From Bradyrhizobium sp. SSBR45G (GTDB lineage: Bacteria > Pseudomonadota > Alphaproteobacteria > Rhizobiales > Xanthobacteraceae): DNA of 34,396 nucleotides. The position numbers and the translations under genes are program-made. The notes under the pieces were generated by a model. It saw nothing but the letters and a program-made list of their open reading frames with translations, did not search any database and was not told the DNA's origin. The stretch lies in assembly GCF_030159255.1 (NCBI RefSeq), contig NZ_BSCT01000058.1:1-34396 (forward strand), written 5' to 3'. Positions 17,090-24,968 of the stretch are shown in pieces (positions within the stretch are counted from its first letter, which is position 1; every line of letters starts with the position of its first letter).

Positions 17090-17103
17090 GATGTCGTGAC
17101 ATC
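17090..17103. promoter_or_regulatory. Candidate operator of the ABC transporter operon
   Basis: GATGTC-GT-GACATC is a perfect 14-bp palindrome, 23 bp upstream of the predicted -35 box. Its form (tGTC-n2-GACa) is like operators of GntR/FadR-type or similar dimeric repressors. No regulator gene is adjacent, so the partner is unknown. Confidence 0.4.
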
Positions 17104-17126
17104 TGCGCACATTGCTGATCGCCCTG

Positions 17127-17154
17127 TTGCAGTGCCAGCAGATCGCGCTACACT
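17127..17154 (+). promoter_or_regulatory. Possible promoter of the ABC transporter operon
   Basis: TTGCAG at 17127-17132 and TACACT at 17149-17154 are 16 bp apart, 40 bp before the binding-protein start. The match is moderate, and the palindrome at 17090 lies just upstream. Confidence 0.35.
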
Positions 17155-17193
17155 TCCCGGACGATAACAAAAAACATTCTCGGGAGGATACCG

Positions 17194-18513
17194 ATGACCG
17201 CGATCACGCGCCGCAATATGCTAGCGGGTACGGCAGCAGCAGGCGCGCTGGCGCTCACGGGGCAGCCGGCCTGGTCGGAGCCGCAGTGGAAGAAATATGC
17301 CGGCACCAAGCTCGAAGTGATCCTCGCCAAGGGCCCGCGCGGCGACAATCTGCAGAAAAATATCAAGGAATTCACCGCGCTGACCGGCATCGAGGTAGAA
17401 TCCGAGCAGATTCCGGAACAGCAGCAGCGGCAGAAGGTCGTGATCGAATTGTCGTCGGGCAAGCCGAGCTTCGACGTCGTCCATCTCAGCTATCACGTGC
17501 AGAAGCGGCAGTTCGAGAAAGCCGGCTGGCTCGCCGACATCACCGACATGATGAAGGATCCGAACCTGACGGCGCCGGACCTCGTGCCGAGCGATTTCTC
17601 TGCCGCCGGCCTGACTTACGCCAGCAACGACAAGGGCCGGATGTTCTCGCTGCCGTGGTCGGTCGACTACTTCATCCTCTACTACAACAAGGAGCTGTTC
17701 GCGAAGAAGGGCGTCGAGGTGCCGAAGACGCTCGACGAGATGGTCACGGCGGCGCAGAAGCTGACCGATCCCAAGGACGGGACGTTCGGCTTCGTCGGCC
17801 GCGGCCTGCGTAACGCCAACATGACCTTGTGGACGAACTTCTTCCTCAATTATGGCGGCGAATTCCTCGACGCCAAGGGCAACATCCAGACCGACGGTCC
17901 CGAGGCGATCGAGGCCACCAAGCTCTATCAGAAGCTCCTGACCACCTGCGCACCTCCGGGCGTCGCCGGCTTCAACTGGATGGAGTCGATGGCCTCGTTC
18001 ACGCAGGGACGCTCGGCGATGTGGATCGACGGCGTCGGCTGGGCGCCGCCGCTGGAAGACGCCAACGCCTCGCGCGTCGTCGGCAAGGTCGGCTACACCG
18101 TGGTGCCGGCCGGACCCAAGGGGCAATACTCGGCGACCTATGGCGACGGCGTCGGAATTCCCGCGGCGTGCAAGAACAAGGAGGCCGCCTGGCTGCTGTG
18201 CCAATGGATGGTCTCCAAGGCGCAGGGCGCGCGGCTGGTCCAGGCCGGCGGCGGCGTGCCGTTCCGCAACTCCGTGCTGGGCGATGCCGAGATCCAGGGC
18301 GGCGTGAAGATGCCGAAGGAATGGCTGCAGTCGGCGATCGATTCCGGCAAGATCTCGAAGCTCGGCCTGCCGGTCATCATCCCGGTCGCCGAATTCCGCG
18401 ACCTCGTCGGCGCCGCTCTGACCGCCACGCTGTCGGGCGCCGATCCGGCCACCGAGCTGAAGAAGGCGCACGAGCAGTTCCGTCCGATCCTGGAGCGCAG
18501 CGAGAAAGCGTGA
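17194..18513 (+). CDS. ABC transporter substrate-binding protein, carbohydrate type (family 1)
   Basis: 439 residues. The N-terminus TRRNMLAGTAAAGALAL is a twin-arginine (Tat) signal with cleavage near Ala-Trp-Ser (about 28). The body matches family 1 solute-binding proteins: FDVVHLSYHVQKRQFEKAGW early, LPWSVDYFILYYNKELFAKKG in the hinge region, MWIDGVGW, and YGDGVGIPAACKNKEAAW near the C-terminus. It would bind a sugar or polyol in the periplasm; the ligand is unknown. GGGAGG lies before the ATG. Its stop overlaps the next start (GTGA). Tat export of such a protein is usual in rhizobia. Confidence 0.92.
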   Translation: MTAITRRNMLAGTAAAGALALTGQPAWSEPQWKKYAGTKLEVILAKGPRGDNLQKNIKEFTALTGIEVESEQIPEQQQRQKVVIELSSGKPSFDVVHLSYHVQKRQFEKAGWLADITDMMKDPNLTAPDLVPSDFSAAGLTYASNDKGRMFSLPWSVDYFILYYNKELFAKKGVEVPKTLDEMVTAAQKLTDPKDGTFGFVGRGLRNANMTLWTNFFLNYGGEFLDAKGNIQTDGPEAIEATKLYQKLLTTCAPPGVAGFNWMESMASFTQGRSAMWIDGVGWAPPLEDANASRVVGKVGYTVVPAGPKGQYSATYGDGVGIPAACKNKEAAWLLCQWMVSKAQGARLVQAGGGVPFRNSVLGDAEIQGGVKMPKEWLQSAIDSGKISKLGLPVIIPVAEFRDLVGAALTATLSGADPATELKKAHEQFRPILERSEKA

Positions 18514-19448
18514 GCACGATCGTCGAGCAAGTGTCCGGCGCGGCCAGCGAGGCCGCCGCGCCGGAGCGGGCGTTGCGGCCGCCGTCGTACTGGCCGTTCG
18601 TGGTGCCGGCGCTGGTCACCGTGCTGGCGGTGATCATCTTTCCCTGGCTGTTCACGATCTGGATGAGCTTCCAGGAGTGGAAGGTCGGCTCGCCCACGAC
18701 CTTCGTCGGACTGTCGAACTATTCGAGGCTGCCGGCCGATCCGCGCTTCGTCGAATCGGTCGGGCACACGCTGTCCTACACCGCGCTGTCGGTGCTGCTG
18801 CCACTGGTGCTCGGCACCTTCGCGGCGGTCGTATTCCATGCGCGCTTCCCCGGACGCGGGCTGCTGCGCGCGCTGTTCATCATGCCGATGATGGCGACGC
18901 CGGTCGCGATCGCGCTGGTGTGGACCATGATGTTCCACCCGCAGCTCGGCATCCTGAACTACCTGCTGTCGCTCGCCGGCCTGCCGCCGCAGCTCTGGGT
19001 GTTTCACCCGGGCACGGTGATCCCCTCGCTGGTGCTGGTCGAGACCTGGCAATGGACCCCGCTGGTCATGCTGATCGTGCTCGGCGGCATCGCCTCGCTG
19101 CCGACGGAGCCGTATGAGAGCGCGCAGATCGACGGCGCCAGCACCTGGCAGATGTTCCGCTACATCACGCTGCCGCTGATCATGCCGTTTTTGTTCATCG
19201 CCGCAATGATCCGCGCCATCGACGCCATCAAGAGCTTCGACATCATCTTCGCGATCACCCAGGGCGGGCCTGGCTCGGCATCGGAGACCATCAACCTCTA
19301 TCTCTACAGCGTCGCCTTCGTCTATTACGACCTCGGCTATGCCTCGGCGATCGCGGTGGTGTTCTTCGCGCTGATCGTGGCGCTCACCGCGCTCCTGCTG
19401 TGGCTGCGCCGACGCGCGCAATGGAATGCGCTGGGGAGCGACACATGA
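18510..19448 (+). CDS. ABC transporter permease, carbohydrate type (MalF-like)
   Basis: 312 residues with six membrane spans after a cytosolic N-terminus of about 28 residues. The EAA loop that docks on the ATPase is clear (EPYESAQIDGASTWQMFRYI, about 206-226). The GTG at 18510 overlaps the binding-protein stop by four bases, which fixes the start. It pairs with the next permease to form the channel. Confidence 0.92.
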   Translation: MSTIVEQVSGAASEAAAPERALRPPSYWPFVVPALVTVLAVIIFPWLFTIWMSFQEWKVGSPTTFVGLSNYSRLPADPRFVESVGHTLSYTALSVLLPLVLGTFAAVVFHARFPGRGLLRALFIMPMMATPVAIALVWTMMFHPQLGILNYLLSLAGLPPQLWVFHPGTVIPSLVLVETWQWTPLVMLIVLGGIASLPTEPYESAQIDGASTWQMFRYITLPLIMPFLFIAAMIRAIDAIKSFDIIFAITQGGPGSASETINLYLYSVAFVYYDLGYASAIAVVFFALIVALTALLLWLRRRAQWNALGSDT

Positions 19449-20269
19449 GCGCGCAGACGTTGCTCGGCCGGCTCGCCCTGGCGCTCGGCGTGTTCCTGAT
19501 CGTCTCGCCGGCGATCCTGTTCTTCCTCTGGATGATCTCGCTGTCGGTGAAGTTCGAGGTCGACAATGCCGCCTATCCGCCGGTGTTCTGGCCGGAGCAT
19601 TTCGCCTGGAAGAACTACGGCGACGTGCTGTCGTCGAACCGCTTCTTCACCTATTTCAAGAACAGCCTGCTGGTGACCGGCGGCGCGACGTTCCTGGCGA
19701 TGCTGGTCGGCGTGCCCGCGGGCTACGGCATCGCCCGCATGGCCGCGCACAAATCGGCGATCGTGATCCTGATCGCGCGCATCACGCCCGGCCTGTCCTA
19801 CCTGATCCCGCTATTCCTGCTGTTCCAATGGCTCGGCCTGCTCGGCACGCTATGGCCGCAGATCATCATCCATCTCGTCGTCACCGTGCCGATCGTGATC
19901 TGGATCATGATCGGCTATTTCGAGACCACGCCGATCGAGCTGGAGGAGGCCGCGCGGATCGACGGCGCCACGCGCTGGCAGGTTTTCCGCCACGTGGCAT
20001 TGCCGGTGGCGAAGCCCGGCCTCGCAGTGGCCTTCATCCTCGCGGTCATCTTCTCCTGGAACAACTTCGTGTTCGGCATCGTGCTGGCGGGACGCGAGAC
20101 GCGCACGCTTCCCGTGGCGGTCTACAACATGATCTCATTCGATCAGTTGAGCTGGGGGCCGCTCGCCGCCGCGGCGCTCATCGTGACGCTACCGGTGCTG
20201 CTGCTCACGGTGTTCGCACAACGGCAGATCGTCGCTGGACTAACTGCGGGCGCCGTGAAGGGAGGATAA
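19445..20269 (+). CDS. ABC transporter permease, carbohydrate type (MalG-like)
   Basis: 274 residues with six spans and an EAA loop (IELEEAARIDGATRWQVFRH, about 164-183). The ATG at 19445 overlaps the upstream stop (ATGA). No ATP-binding gene follows: the next 288 bp are non-coding apart from a TATAAT-containing stretch near 20311, and then comes a histidine kinase. The importer must borrow an ATPase from elsewhere. Confidence 0.92.
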   Translation: MSAQTLLGRLALALGVFLIVSPAILFFLWMISLSVKFEVDNAAYPPVFWPEHFAWKNYGDVLSSNRFFTYFKNSLLVTGGATFLAMLVGVPAGYGIARMAAHKSAIVILIARITPGLSYLIPLFLLFQWLGLLGTLWPQIIIHLVVTVPIVIWIMIGYFETTPIELEEAARIDGATRWQVFRHVALPVAKPGLAVAFILAVIFSWNNFVFGIVLAGRETRTLPVAVYNMISFDQLSWGPLAAAALIVTLPVLLLTVFAQRQIVAGLTAGAVKGG

Positions 20270-20557
20270 TCATCATACTTTTCCGCCGCTAAGCGCGGGG
20301 AATGTCATCGTATAATGTATGCCAGACAGAACCTGCGGCAGAATGTCGGACTTGCCTTCGTCAGGCCACAGTCTGCCCCTTGGTTGTCCCCCGTGGAACC
20401 TGGATTCGTCCGCGCGCACTTGATGCCCGCGTCGAGGGTTGCATCGCGTATTGTCCCGGCTTCGTTCCAGCCGAATTCACCGCGTAGCACGGCCGGCCAG
20501 CGCCGGATCGTGCTGCATGTCGCCACCGGCTGAACCGCCCGACGAACGAAGACCAGC

Positions 20558-21658
20558 ATGCCGTCCGATCGCGACGCCCCCGCGCCAGACCGATTGAATG
20601 CACTTTTGCAGACCGAGCTGCTGGATTCCCCGCCCGAGCCGGGCTTCGATCGCGTCACGCGCCTCACTACGCGGCTGCTGCAGGCGCCGGCGGCGATCAT
20701 CGCGCTGGTCGACCGCGACCGGCAGTTCTTCAAGAGCTCGGTCGGGCTGTGCGAGCCGTGGGCCTCGCTGCGCGAGACGCCGCTCAGCCATTCGTTCTGC
20801 CAGCATGTCGTGACCTCGGCGCAGCCGCTGGTGATCAGCGACGCGAACCAGCACCCGCTGGTGAAGGACAATCTCGCGGTCCCCGTCCTTGGCGTGATCG
20901 CCTATCTTGGCGTGCCCTTGAAGCTGCCGAGCGGCGAGGTGATCGGCGCGCTCTGCGCGATCGATCACGAGCCGCGGCCATGGAGCGAGGACGACATCGC
21001 GCAGCTCACAGAGCTCAGCGAGATCGTGATGGACGAGATCGCGCTGCGCACCGAGAATGCGCGACGGCGCTCGATCGAGCAACACCATCGCGTGCTGGTC
21101 CACGAGCTCAATCACCGCGTCAAGAACACGCTCGCACTGGTCGACAGCGTCATCGCGCTCAGCGTCCGCGCCGATTCCGCACTGGCCGAGTTCGGTGAGG
21201 CGCTGCGCGGCCGCATCGCCGCGCTCACCCGCAGCCACGCGCTGGCGCTCGATCGCGGCCGCGAGGCGATCGCGCTCGACGAGCTGGTCTGTGCCGAGTT
21301 GGCGCCGCTGCAATCCGACCGCGTCGCTGTCGACGGCTCCACCGTGCAGCTGGCGCCGGGCATTGCGCTCTATCTGTCGATGGGTCTGCACGAGCTCGTC
21401 ACCAATGCGGTGAAGTATGGCGCGCTGTCGAACGATGCGGGGCGTGTGTCGCTGAGCTGGACGCTCGAGGATGGCCGACTCGCGCTGCGCTGGCGGGAGA
21501 GCGACGGACCGCCGGTCACCCCGCCCGCCCGCAACGGCTTCGGCTCGCTGCTGTTCGATCGCATCCTCGGGGCTGCCCTGAAGGGCCAGGTGACGCGCGA
21601 CTTCGCCGCCGACGGCCTCAAGGTGACGTTCGACCTGCCGCTGACGCCGTCGACCTGA
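20558..21658 (+). CDS. GAF-domain sensor histidine kinase, HWE family
   Basis: 366 residues, no membrane span, so a cytosolic sensor. A GAF domain covers about 25-165 (IALVDRDRQFFKSSVGL, then LGVPLKLPSGEVIGALCAID). The phosphoacceptor is His182 in VHELNHRVKNTLA. The N-box is HELVTNAVKYGALS at 278-291. WRE at 312-314 and a His in the N-box are the marks of HWE kinases. HWE kinases are abundant in rhizobia, often orphan and tied to general stress or light responses. No receiver-domain gene is adjacent. It converges on coxF with two bases between stop codons. Confidence 0.9.
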   Translation: MPSDRDAPAPDRLNALLQTELLDSPPEPGFDRVTRLTTRLLQAPAAIIALVDRDRQFFKSSVGLCEPWASLRETPLSHSFCQHVVTSAQPLVISDANQHPLVKDNLAVPVLGVIAYLGVPLKLPSGEVIGALCAIDHEPRPWSEDDIAQLTELSEIVMDEIALRTENARRRSIEQHHRVLVHELNHRVKNTLALVDSVIALSVRADSALAEFGEALRGRIAALTRSHALALDRGREAIALDELVCAELAPLQSDRVAVDGSTVQLAPGIALYLSMGLHELVTNAVKYGALSNDAGRVSLSWTLEDGRLALRWRESDGPPVTPPARNGFGSLLFDRILGAALKGQVTRDFAADGLKVTFDLPLTPST

Positions 21659-21660
21659 TA

Positions 21661-22476
21661 TCACCCGCGCTGGCCGCGCCGGCGCGTCAGCGTGATCTCG
21701 GCCAGGATCGACATTGCGATCTCCTCCGGCGTGATGGCGCCGAGATCGAGACCGGCCGGCGCCTTCACCCTGTCGAGCAGCACCGAGTCGATGCCGTCGC
21801 TGATGAGCTTGTCGCGCAGGCTGTCCATCTTGCGGCGGCTGCCGACGAAGGCGTGATAGGTGGCATCGCAGCCGAGCGCGGCGCGCAACGCCGCCTCGTC
21901 GCCCTTGCCCTGCGTCGACACCACGACGAAGCGCCGGGCTTCGCCGAGCCGATCGAGCGCAAAGCCATCGATCAACAGATCCGTCTCCGGCGTGGTCAGC
22001 AGATCGGATGCGGGCACAGCCAGGGTGACGTGATAGCCGAGCGGGCGCGCCTGCGCGGCGAGCGACAGCGCCACCGGGCTCGCGCCCAGGATGACGAGCG
22101 AGGGATGCGGCAGCACCGGCTCGACGAAGATATCCATGGTGCCCTTGCTCGGGCACATGTTGGCCGCGAAGCGCACGCCCTCGCGAGTCTCGCCCGCACG
22201 GACGCCGAGCTCCGCGAGCAAATTGTCCGGCTGCACCGACACCATGCGCGGAACGCCGTCGGCGAGCGCCTCGCGCGCCGCCTTCAGCACCGCACCGCGC
22301 GCGCAGCCGCCGCCGATCCACCCCGCTGCGATGGTGCCGTCGGGCCGGATGATCGCCTTGGCGCCAGCCTTGGCCGCGGTCACCGACACAGTGCGCACCA
22401 CGGTGGCAAGCACGAAGCTCTCGTCGTTGGCTTTCAATTGGGTAGCGAGATCGAGCAGCTCGAAGGAGGTCGTCAT
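21661..22476 (-). CDS. coxF: XdhC/CoxF family maturation factor for CO dehydrogenase
   Basis: 271 residues: an N-terminal XdhC_CoxI domain (AKAIIRPDGTIAAGWIGGGCARGAV, given here as its start and end, about 38-62) and a C-terminal Rossmann XdhC_C domain (PHPSLVILGASPVALSLAAQ onward). XdhC proteins bind and protect molybdenum cofactor and help its sulfuration before insertion into hydroxylases; CoxF has the matching place in cox clusters. The ATG at 22476 has GGAGG upstream; an in-frame ATG six codons earlier (22494) is less likely. It is last in the cox series. Confidence 0.88.
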   Translation of the reverse strand: MTTSFELLDLATQLKANDESFVLATVVRTVSVTAAKAGAKAIIRPDGTIAAGWIGGGCARGAVLKAAREALADGVPRMVSVQPDNLLAELGVRAGETREGVRFAANMCPSKGTMDIFVEPVLPHPSLVILGASPVALSLAAQARPLGYHVTLAVPASDLLTTPETDLLIDGFALDRLGEARRFVVVSTQGKGDEAALRAALGCDATYHAFVGSRRKMDSLRDKLISDGIDSVLLDRVKAPAGLDLGAITPEEIAMSILAEITLTRRRGQRG

Positions 22477-22530
22477 GAATGCCTCCTCTGACACAGGTTC
22501 GAGGCAATCTGCAGCGGCATGGAAGCTCTG

Positions 22531-22558
22531 TTCCCTCCCCCTGCGTGGGGGATGGAGC
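22531..22558. repeat. Remnant of the GC-rich dispersed palindrome, coxE-coxF gap
   Basis: ttccctccccctgcgtgggg and the following gatggagcg resemble the arm of the elements at 24731 and 27949, including the trailing ctctgccgatg shared with the coxD side. It is a diverged, short copy. Confidence 0.5.
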
Positions 22559-22617
22559 GCTCTGCCGATGTCGCGACAGCATGCCTCGAACTCAGATCGA
22601 TGCCATCCATGGCCATC

Positions 22618-23823
22618 TCACAACCTCGCCAGATAGGGCTCCAGCGCCGCGAGCGAGCTCAGCGTGTGCGCGGGCGCATAGAGGTCGACGTGGGGCAGCG
22701 CGGCCTTGATGCCGCGCGCCTCGGGCGCGTAGCCGTCCCAGCCGAGCATCGGGTTGAGCCAGACGATGCGACGGCAGCGGCGGCGCAGCTGCGCCATTTC
22801 GCGGCCGAGCAGATCAGGATCTCCGGTCTCGTAGCCGTCGGAAACGATCATCACGCAGCTGCGTGAATGGATCACGCGCGCGGCGTGCCAGCGGTTGAAG
22901 GTCTGCAGGCTCTCGCCGATCCTGGTGCCGCCGCCCGCGCCCTGCGCCATCATCGAGAGACGGTCGAGCGCCCGCGCGGCGTCCTTCTCCTTCATCGCGT
23001 CGGAGACGTAGGCGAGCCGCGTGTGGAACAGGAACGCTTCGGCCTCGTGGAAGGCGTCGAGCACGCCATGGATGAAGCGCAGGAATATGGCCGTGTAGGC
23101 ACTCATCGAGCCGGACGCGTCGAGCAGCACCACCAGCCGCAGCGGCTTGTGCTTGCGTCGGCGATGCACCAGCGCGATCGGCACGCCGCCATGACTAATG
23201 TTGCGATGGATGGTGCGGCGGAGGTCGAGCCTCCAGCCCTTGCGCCTGATCTGGTCGCGGCGCGTCAGCCGCGTCCGCATCGCCTTGGCGAGCCGCGCCG
23301 CCGCCTCATGCGCCAGCGCGACCTGGTCGGGATCGGCGAGCTTGCGGAAGTCGGTGTCACCGATCACGTCGACACGCGAGGCGCCCTCGCTGCGCCCTTC
23401 CCCACCAGCCTCCCGCGGCGCGTCTTGGGATGGAATTTGATCGGTCGCCCCCTGCGGCCCTTGTTGGCCGGCATTGGCCTCCTGCAGCATCTTCAACGAG
23501 GGGCTGTTCGCAGCCGGCGGCGATCCGGCGACGACGGAGCGGGAGCGGACGCGCTTGCGCAGCCAGAACGCATCGAACAGGCCGTCGAAGCGGTCCCACT
23601 CGCTCTTGCGCGCCGAGAACAGATGCTTGAACGCCGAGCGCAACAGGCCAGGCTTGTCGGCATAGCCGTGGGCCATCACGGCTGCAGCATCCTGTCCTTC
23701 CGGCAGACCGACAGCGAAGCCGTTGTCGCGCAAGGTCTTGAGAAATGCACCGAGATGGCCGGCGACCAGCCGGGCGACGGCGTCGAGGTCCTCGTGATCA
23801 GGCGTCGCCCCGCAGCAGCTCAT
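22618..23823 (-). CDS. coxE: CoxE: VWA-domain protein for CO dehydrogenase maturation
   Basis: 401 residues of the CoxE/YehP-like VWA family. The metal-ion-dependent adhesion site is DASGSMS from Asp235, inside a C-terminal von Willebrand A domain (about 228-400). The N-terminal helical part (about 10-95) is followed by a Gln/Gly/Pro-rich linker (110-150). In Oligotropha, CoxE works with the AAA+ ATPase CoxD in completing the Mo-Cu active site. The ATG overlaps the coxD stop (ATGA), so the partners are translationally coupled. Confidence 0.93.
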   Translation of the reverse strand: MSCCGATPDHEDLDAVARLVAGHLGAFLKTLRDNGFAVGLPEGQDAAAVMAHGYADKPGLLRSAFKHLFSARKSEWDRFDGLFDAFWLRKRVRSRSVVAGSPPAANSPSLKMLQEANAGQQGPQGATDQIPSQDAPREAGGEGRSEGASRVDVIGDTDFRKLADPDQVALAHEAAARLAKAMRTRLTRRDQIRRKGWRLDLRRTIHRNISHGGVPIALVHRRRKHKPLRLVVLLDASGSMSAYTAIFLRFIHGVLDAFHEAEAFLFHTRLAYVSDAMKEKDAARALDRLSMMAQGAGGGTRIGESLQTFNRWHAARVIHSRSCVMIVSDGYETGDPDLLGREMAQLRRRCRRIVWLNPMLGWDGYAPEARGIKAALPHVDLYAPAHTLSSLAALEPYLARL

Positions 23824-24689
23824 GCGACTTTCCCCAGCAGCCGGGCCGCGACCTCGCGCGTGACGCGAGAGCGGTCCTCATGGGTCTTCAGCAGGCACAT
23901 CAACGTGTCGTGCACGATCTCGGGCTGGTCCTTGAGATCGCGCACGTCGAGCCCGACCAGTGCCGCGGCCCAGTCGAGCGTCTCGGCGACCCCCGGCACC
24001 TTGCGCAGCTCCTCTTTCCGCAAGCCTTCGACCATCCGCGCGATCTGCAGAGCCAGCGACGCTGACGTGCCGTCGACCCGCGTCAGGATGATGCGGGCCT
24101 CGCGGTCGACATCGGGATAGTCGACATAGTGATAGAGGCAGCGCCGGCGCAGCGCGTCCGACAGCTCGCGGGTGCCGTTCGAGGTCAGCACCACATGCGG
24201 AATGCTGGTGGCCTTGATGGTGCCGAGCTCGGGGATCGAGACCTGGAAGTCGGAGAGCAGCTCCAGCAGGAAGGCCTCGAACTCGTCGTCGGCGCGATCG
24301 ATCTCGTCGATCAGCAGCACCGGCGGCGTGGCGCGCCTGATGGCCGCGAGCAGCGGCCGTTCGAGCAGGTACTTTTCCGAGAAGATCTGGTCCTCGATCG
24401 TGTCAGGCTGGCCGCGATGCGCTTCGATCGCCAGCAGCTGGCGCTGATAGTTCCACTCGTAGAGCGCGGAGCTCTGGTCGAGGCCCTCATAGCATTGCAG
24501 CCGGATCAGCTCGGTGCCGTGCGCGGACGCCAGCGCCTTGGCCACCTCGGTCTTGCCGACGCCGGCCTCGCCTTCGAGCAGCAGCGGCCGCTTGAGCAGC
24601 TGCATCAGGGAGAGCGCGGTCGCCAGCTCGCTATCGGCGATGTAGCCGGAGGCGGCGAGAGACTTGGCGATATCGTCGCGGGTTTTCAT
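23820..24689 (-). CDS. coxD: CoxD: MoxR-type AAA+ ATPase for CO dehydrogenase maturation
   Basis: 289 residues. Walker A GEAGVGKT at 40-47, Walker B LLIDE at 125-129, a sensor region VVLTSNGTRELSDALRRR, and the C-terminal lid follow the MoxR family. The Oligotropha homologue is an ATP-dependent chaperone needed to sulfurate the molybdenum and insert copper in CoxL. The ATG at 24689 is chosen; a GTG eight codons upstream (24713) is possible. Coupled to coxE by a four-base overlap, but separated from coxL by 279 bp filled with repeats. Confidence 0.93.
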   Translation of the reverse strand: MKTRDDIAKSLAASGYIADSELATALSLMQLLKRPLLLEGEAGVGKTEVAKALASAHGTELIRLQCYEGLDQSSALYEWNYQRQLLAIEAHRGQPDTIEDQIFSEKYLLERPLLAAIRRATPPVLLIDEIDRADDEFEAFLLELLSDFQVSIPELGTIKATSIPHVVLTSNGTRELSDALRRRCLYHYVDYPDVDREARIILTRVDGTSASLALQIARMVEGLRKEELRKVPGVAETLDWAAALVGLDVRDLKDQPEIVHDTLMCLLKTHEDRSRVTREVAARLLGKVA

Positions 24690-24730
24690 GCGCGTTTGAT
24701 TCTCGATCTCCACCGCGACCTGAGTGCGTT

Positions 24731-24832
24731 CCCTCCCACCTTGTGGGGGAGGCCAGGGAGGGGGTGCCCCAAGCGAGACTGCCGCCGTGGACCCCCACCC
24801 CCGACCCCTCCCCGCAAGGGGGAGGGGAGCGC
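24731..24832. repeat. GC-rich dispersed element (about 100 bp), coxL-coxD gap
   Basis: Two palindromic ends (ccctcccaccttgtggggga and cctccccgcaagggggaggg) join through a middle with gactgccgccgtggaccccc. The whole element is the reverse complement of the one at 27949-28052 with few differences, so the two are copies of one mobile or amplified unit, about 3.1 kb apart and in opposite orientation. It has no coding capacity. Confidence 0.75.
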
Positions 24833-24866
24833 GCTGCCGATGCCGTTACACAGTCGTCTCTCTCTA

Positions 24867-24948
24867 CGTCATTGCGAGCGCAGCGAAGTAATCCAGGGTA
24901 GTGGGCGGGACTCTGGATTGCTTCGTCGCTGCGCTCCTCGCAATGACG
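24867..24948. repeat. Dispersed palindrome (cgtcattgcgagcg family), coxL-coxD gap
   Basis: The left arm cgtcattgcgagcgcagcg continues to aagtaatccag, and the right arm ctggattgcttcgtcgctgc continues to gctcctcgcaatgacg. They are inverted copies around a 16-base centre. The element at 33719-33802 is the same family. It is probably transcribed as a long hairpin. Confidence 0.8.
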
Positions 24949-24968
24949 GGAGTGCTCTTGGCCGTGGT

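Noticed and set aside
18138..19421. A 427-codon minus-strand frame rich in His, Arg and Gln
   Set aside because: Antisense to the ABC transporter genes; low-complexity shadow frame.
20300..20330. TATAAT within cgtataatgtatg as promoter of the histidine kinase
   Set aside because: The -10 is perfect but no acceptable -35 was found at 16-18 bp, and it lies about 240 bp from the start codon.
20477..22582. A 701-codon minus-strand frame spanning coxF and the kinase
   Set aside because: Overlaps coxF in another frame and the kinase in antisense; no recognisable domain.
24690..24968. Alternating palindromes as a CRISPR array
   Set aside because: Only two unrelated elements, no regular repeat-spacer pattern and no cas genes.
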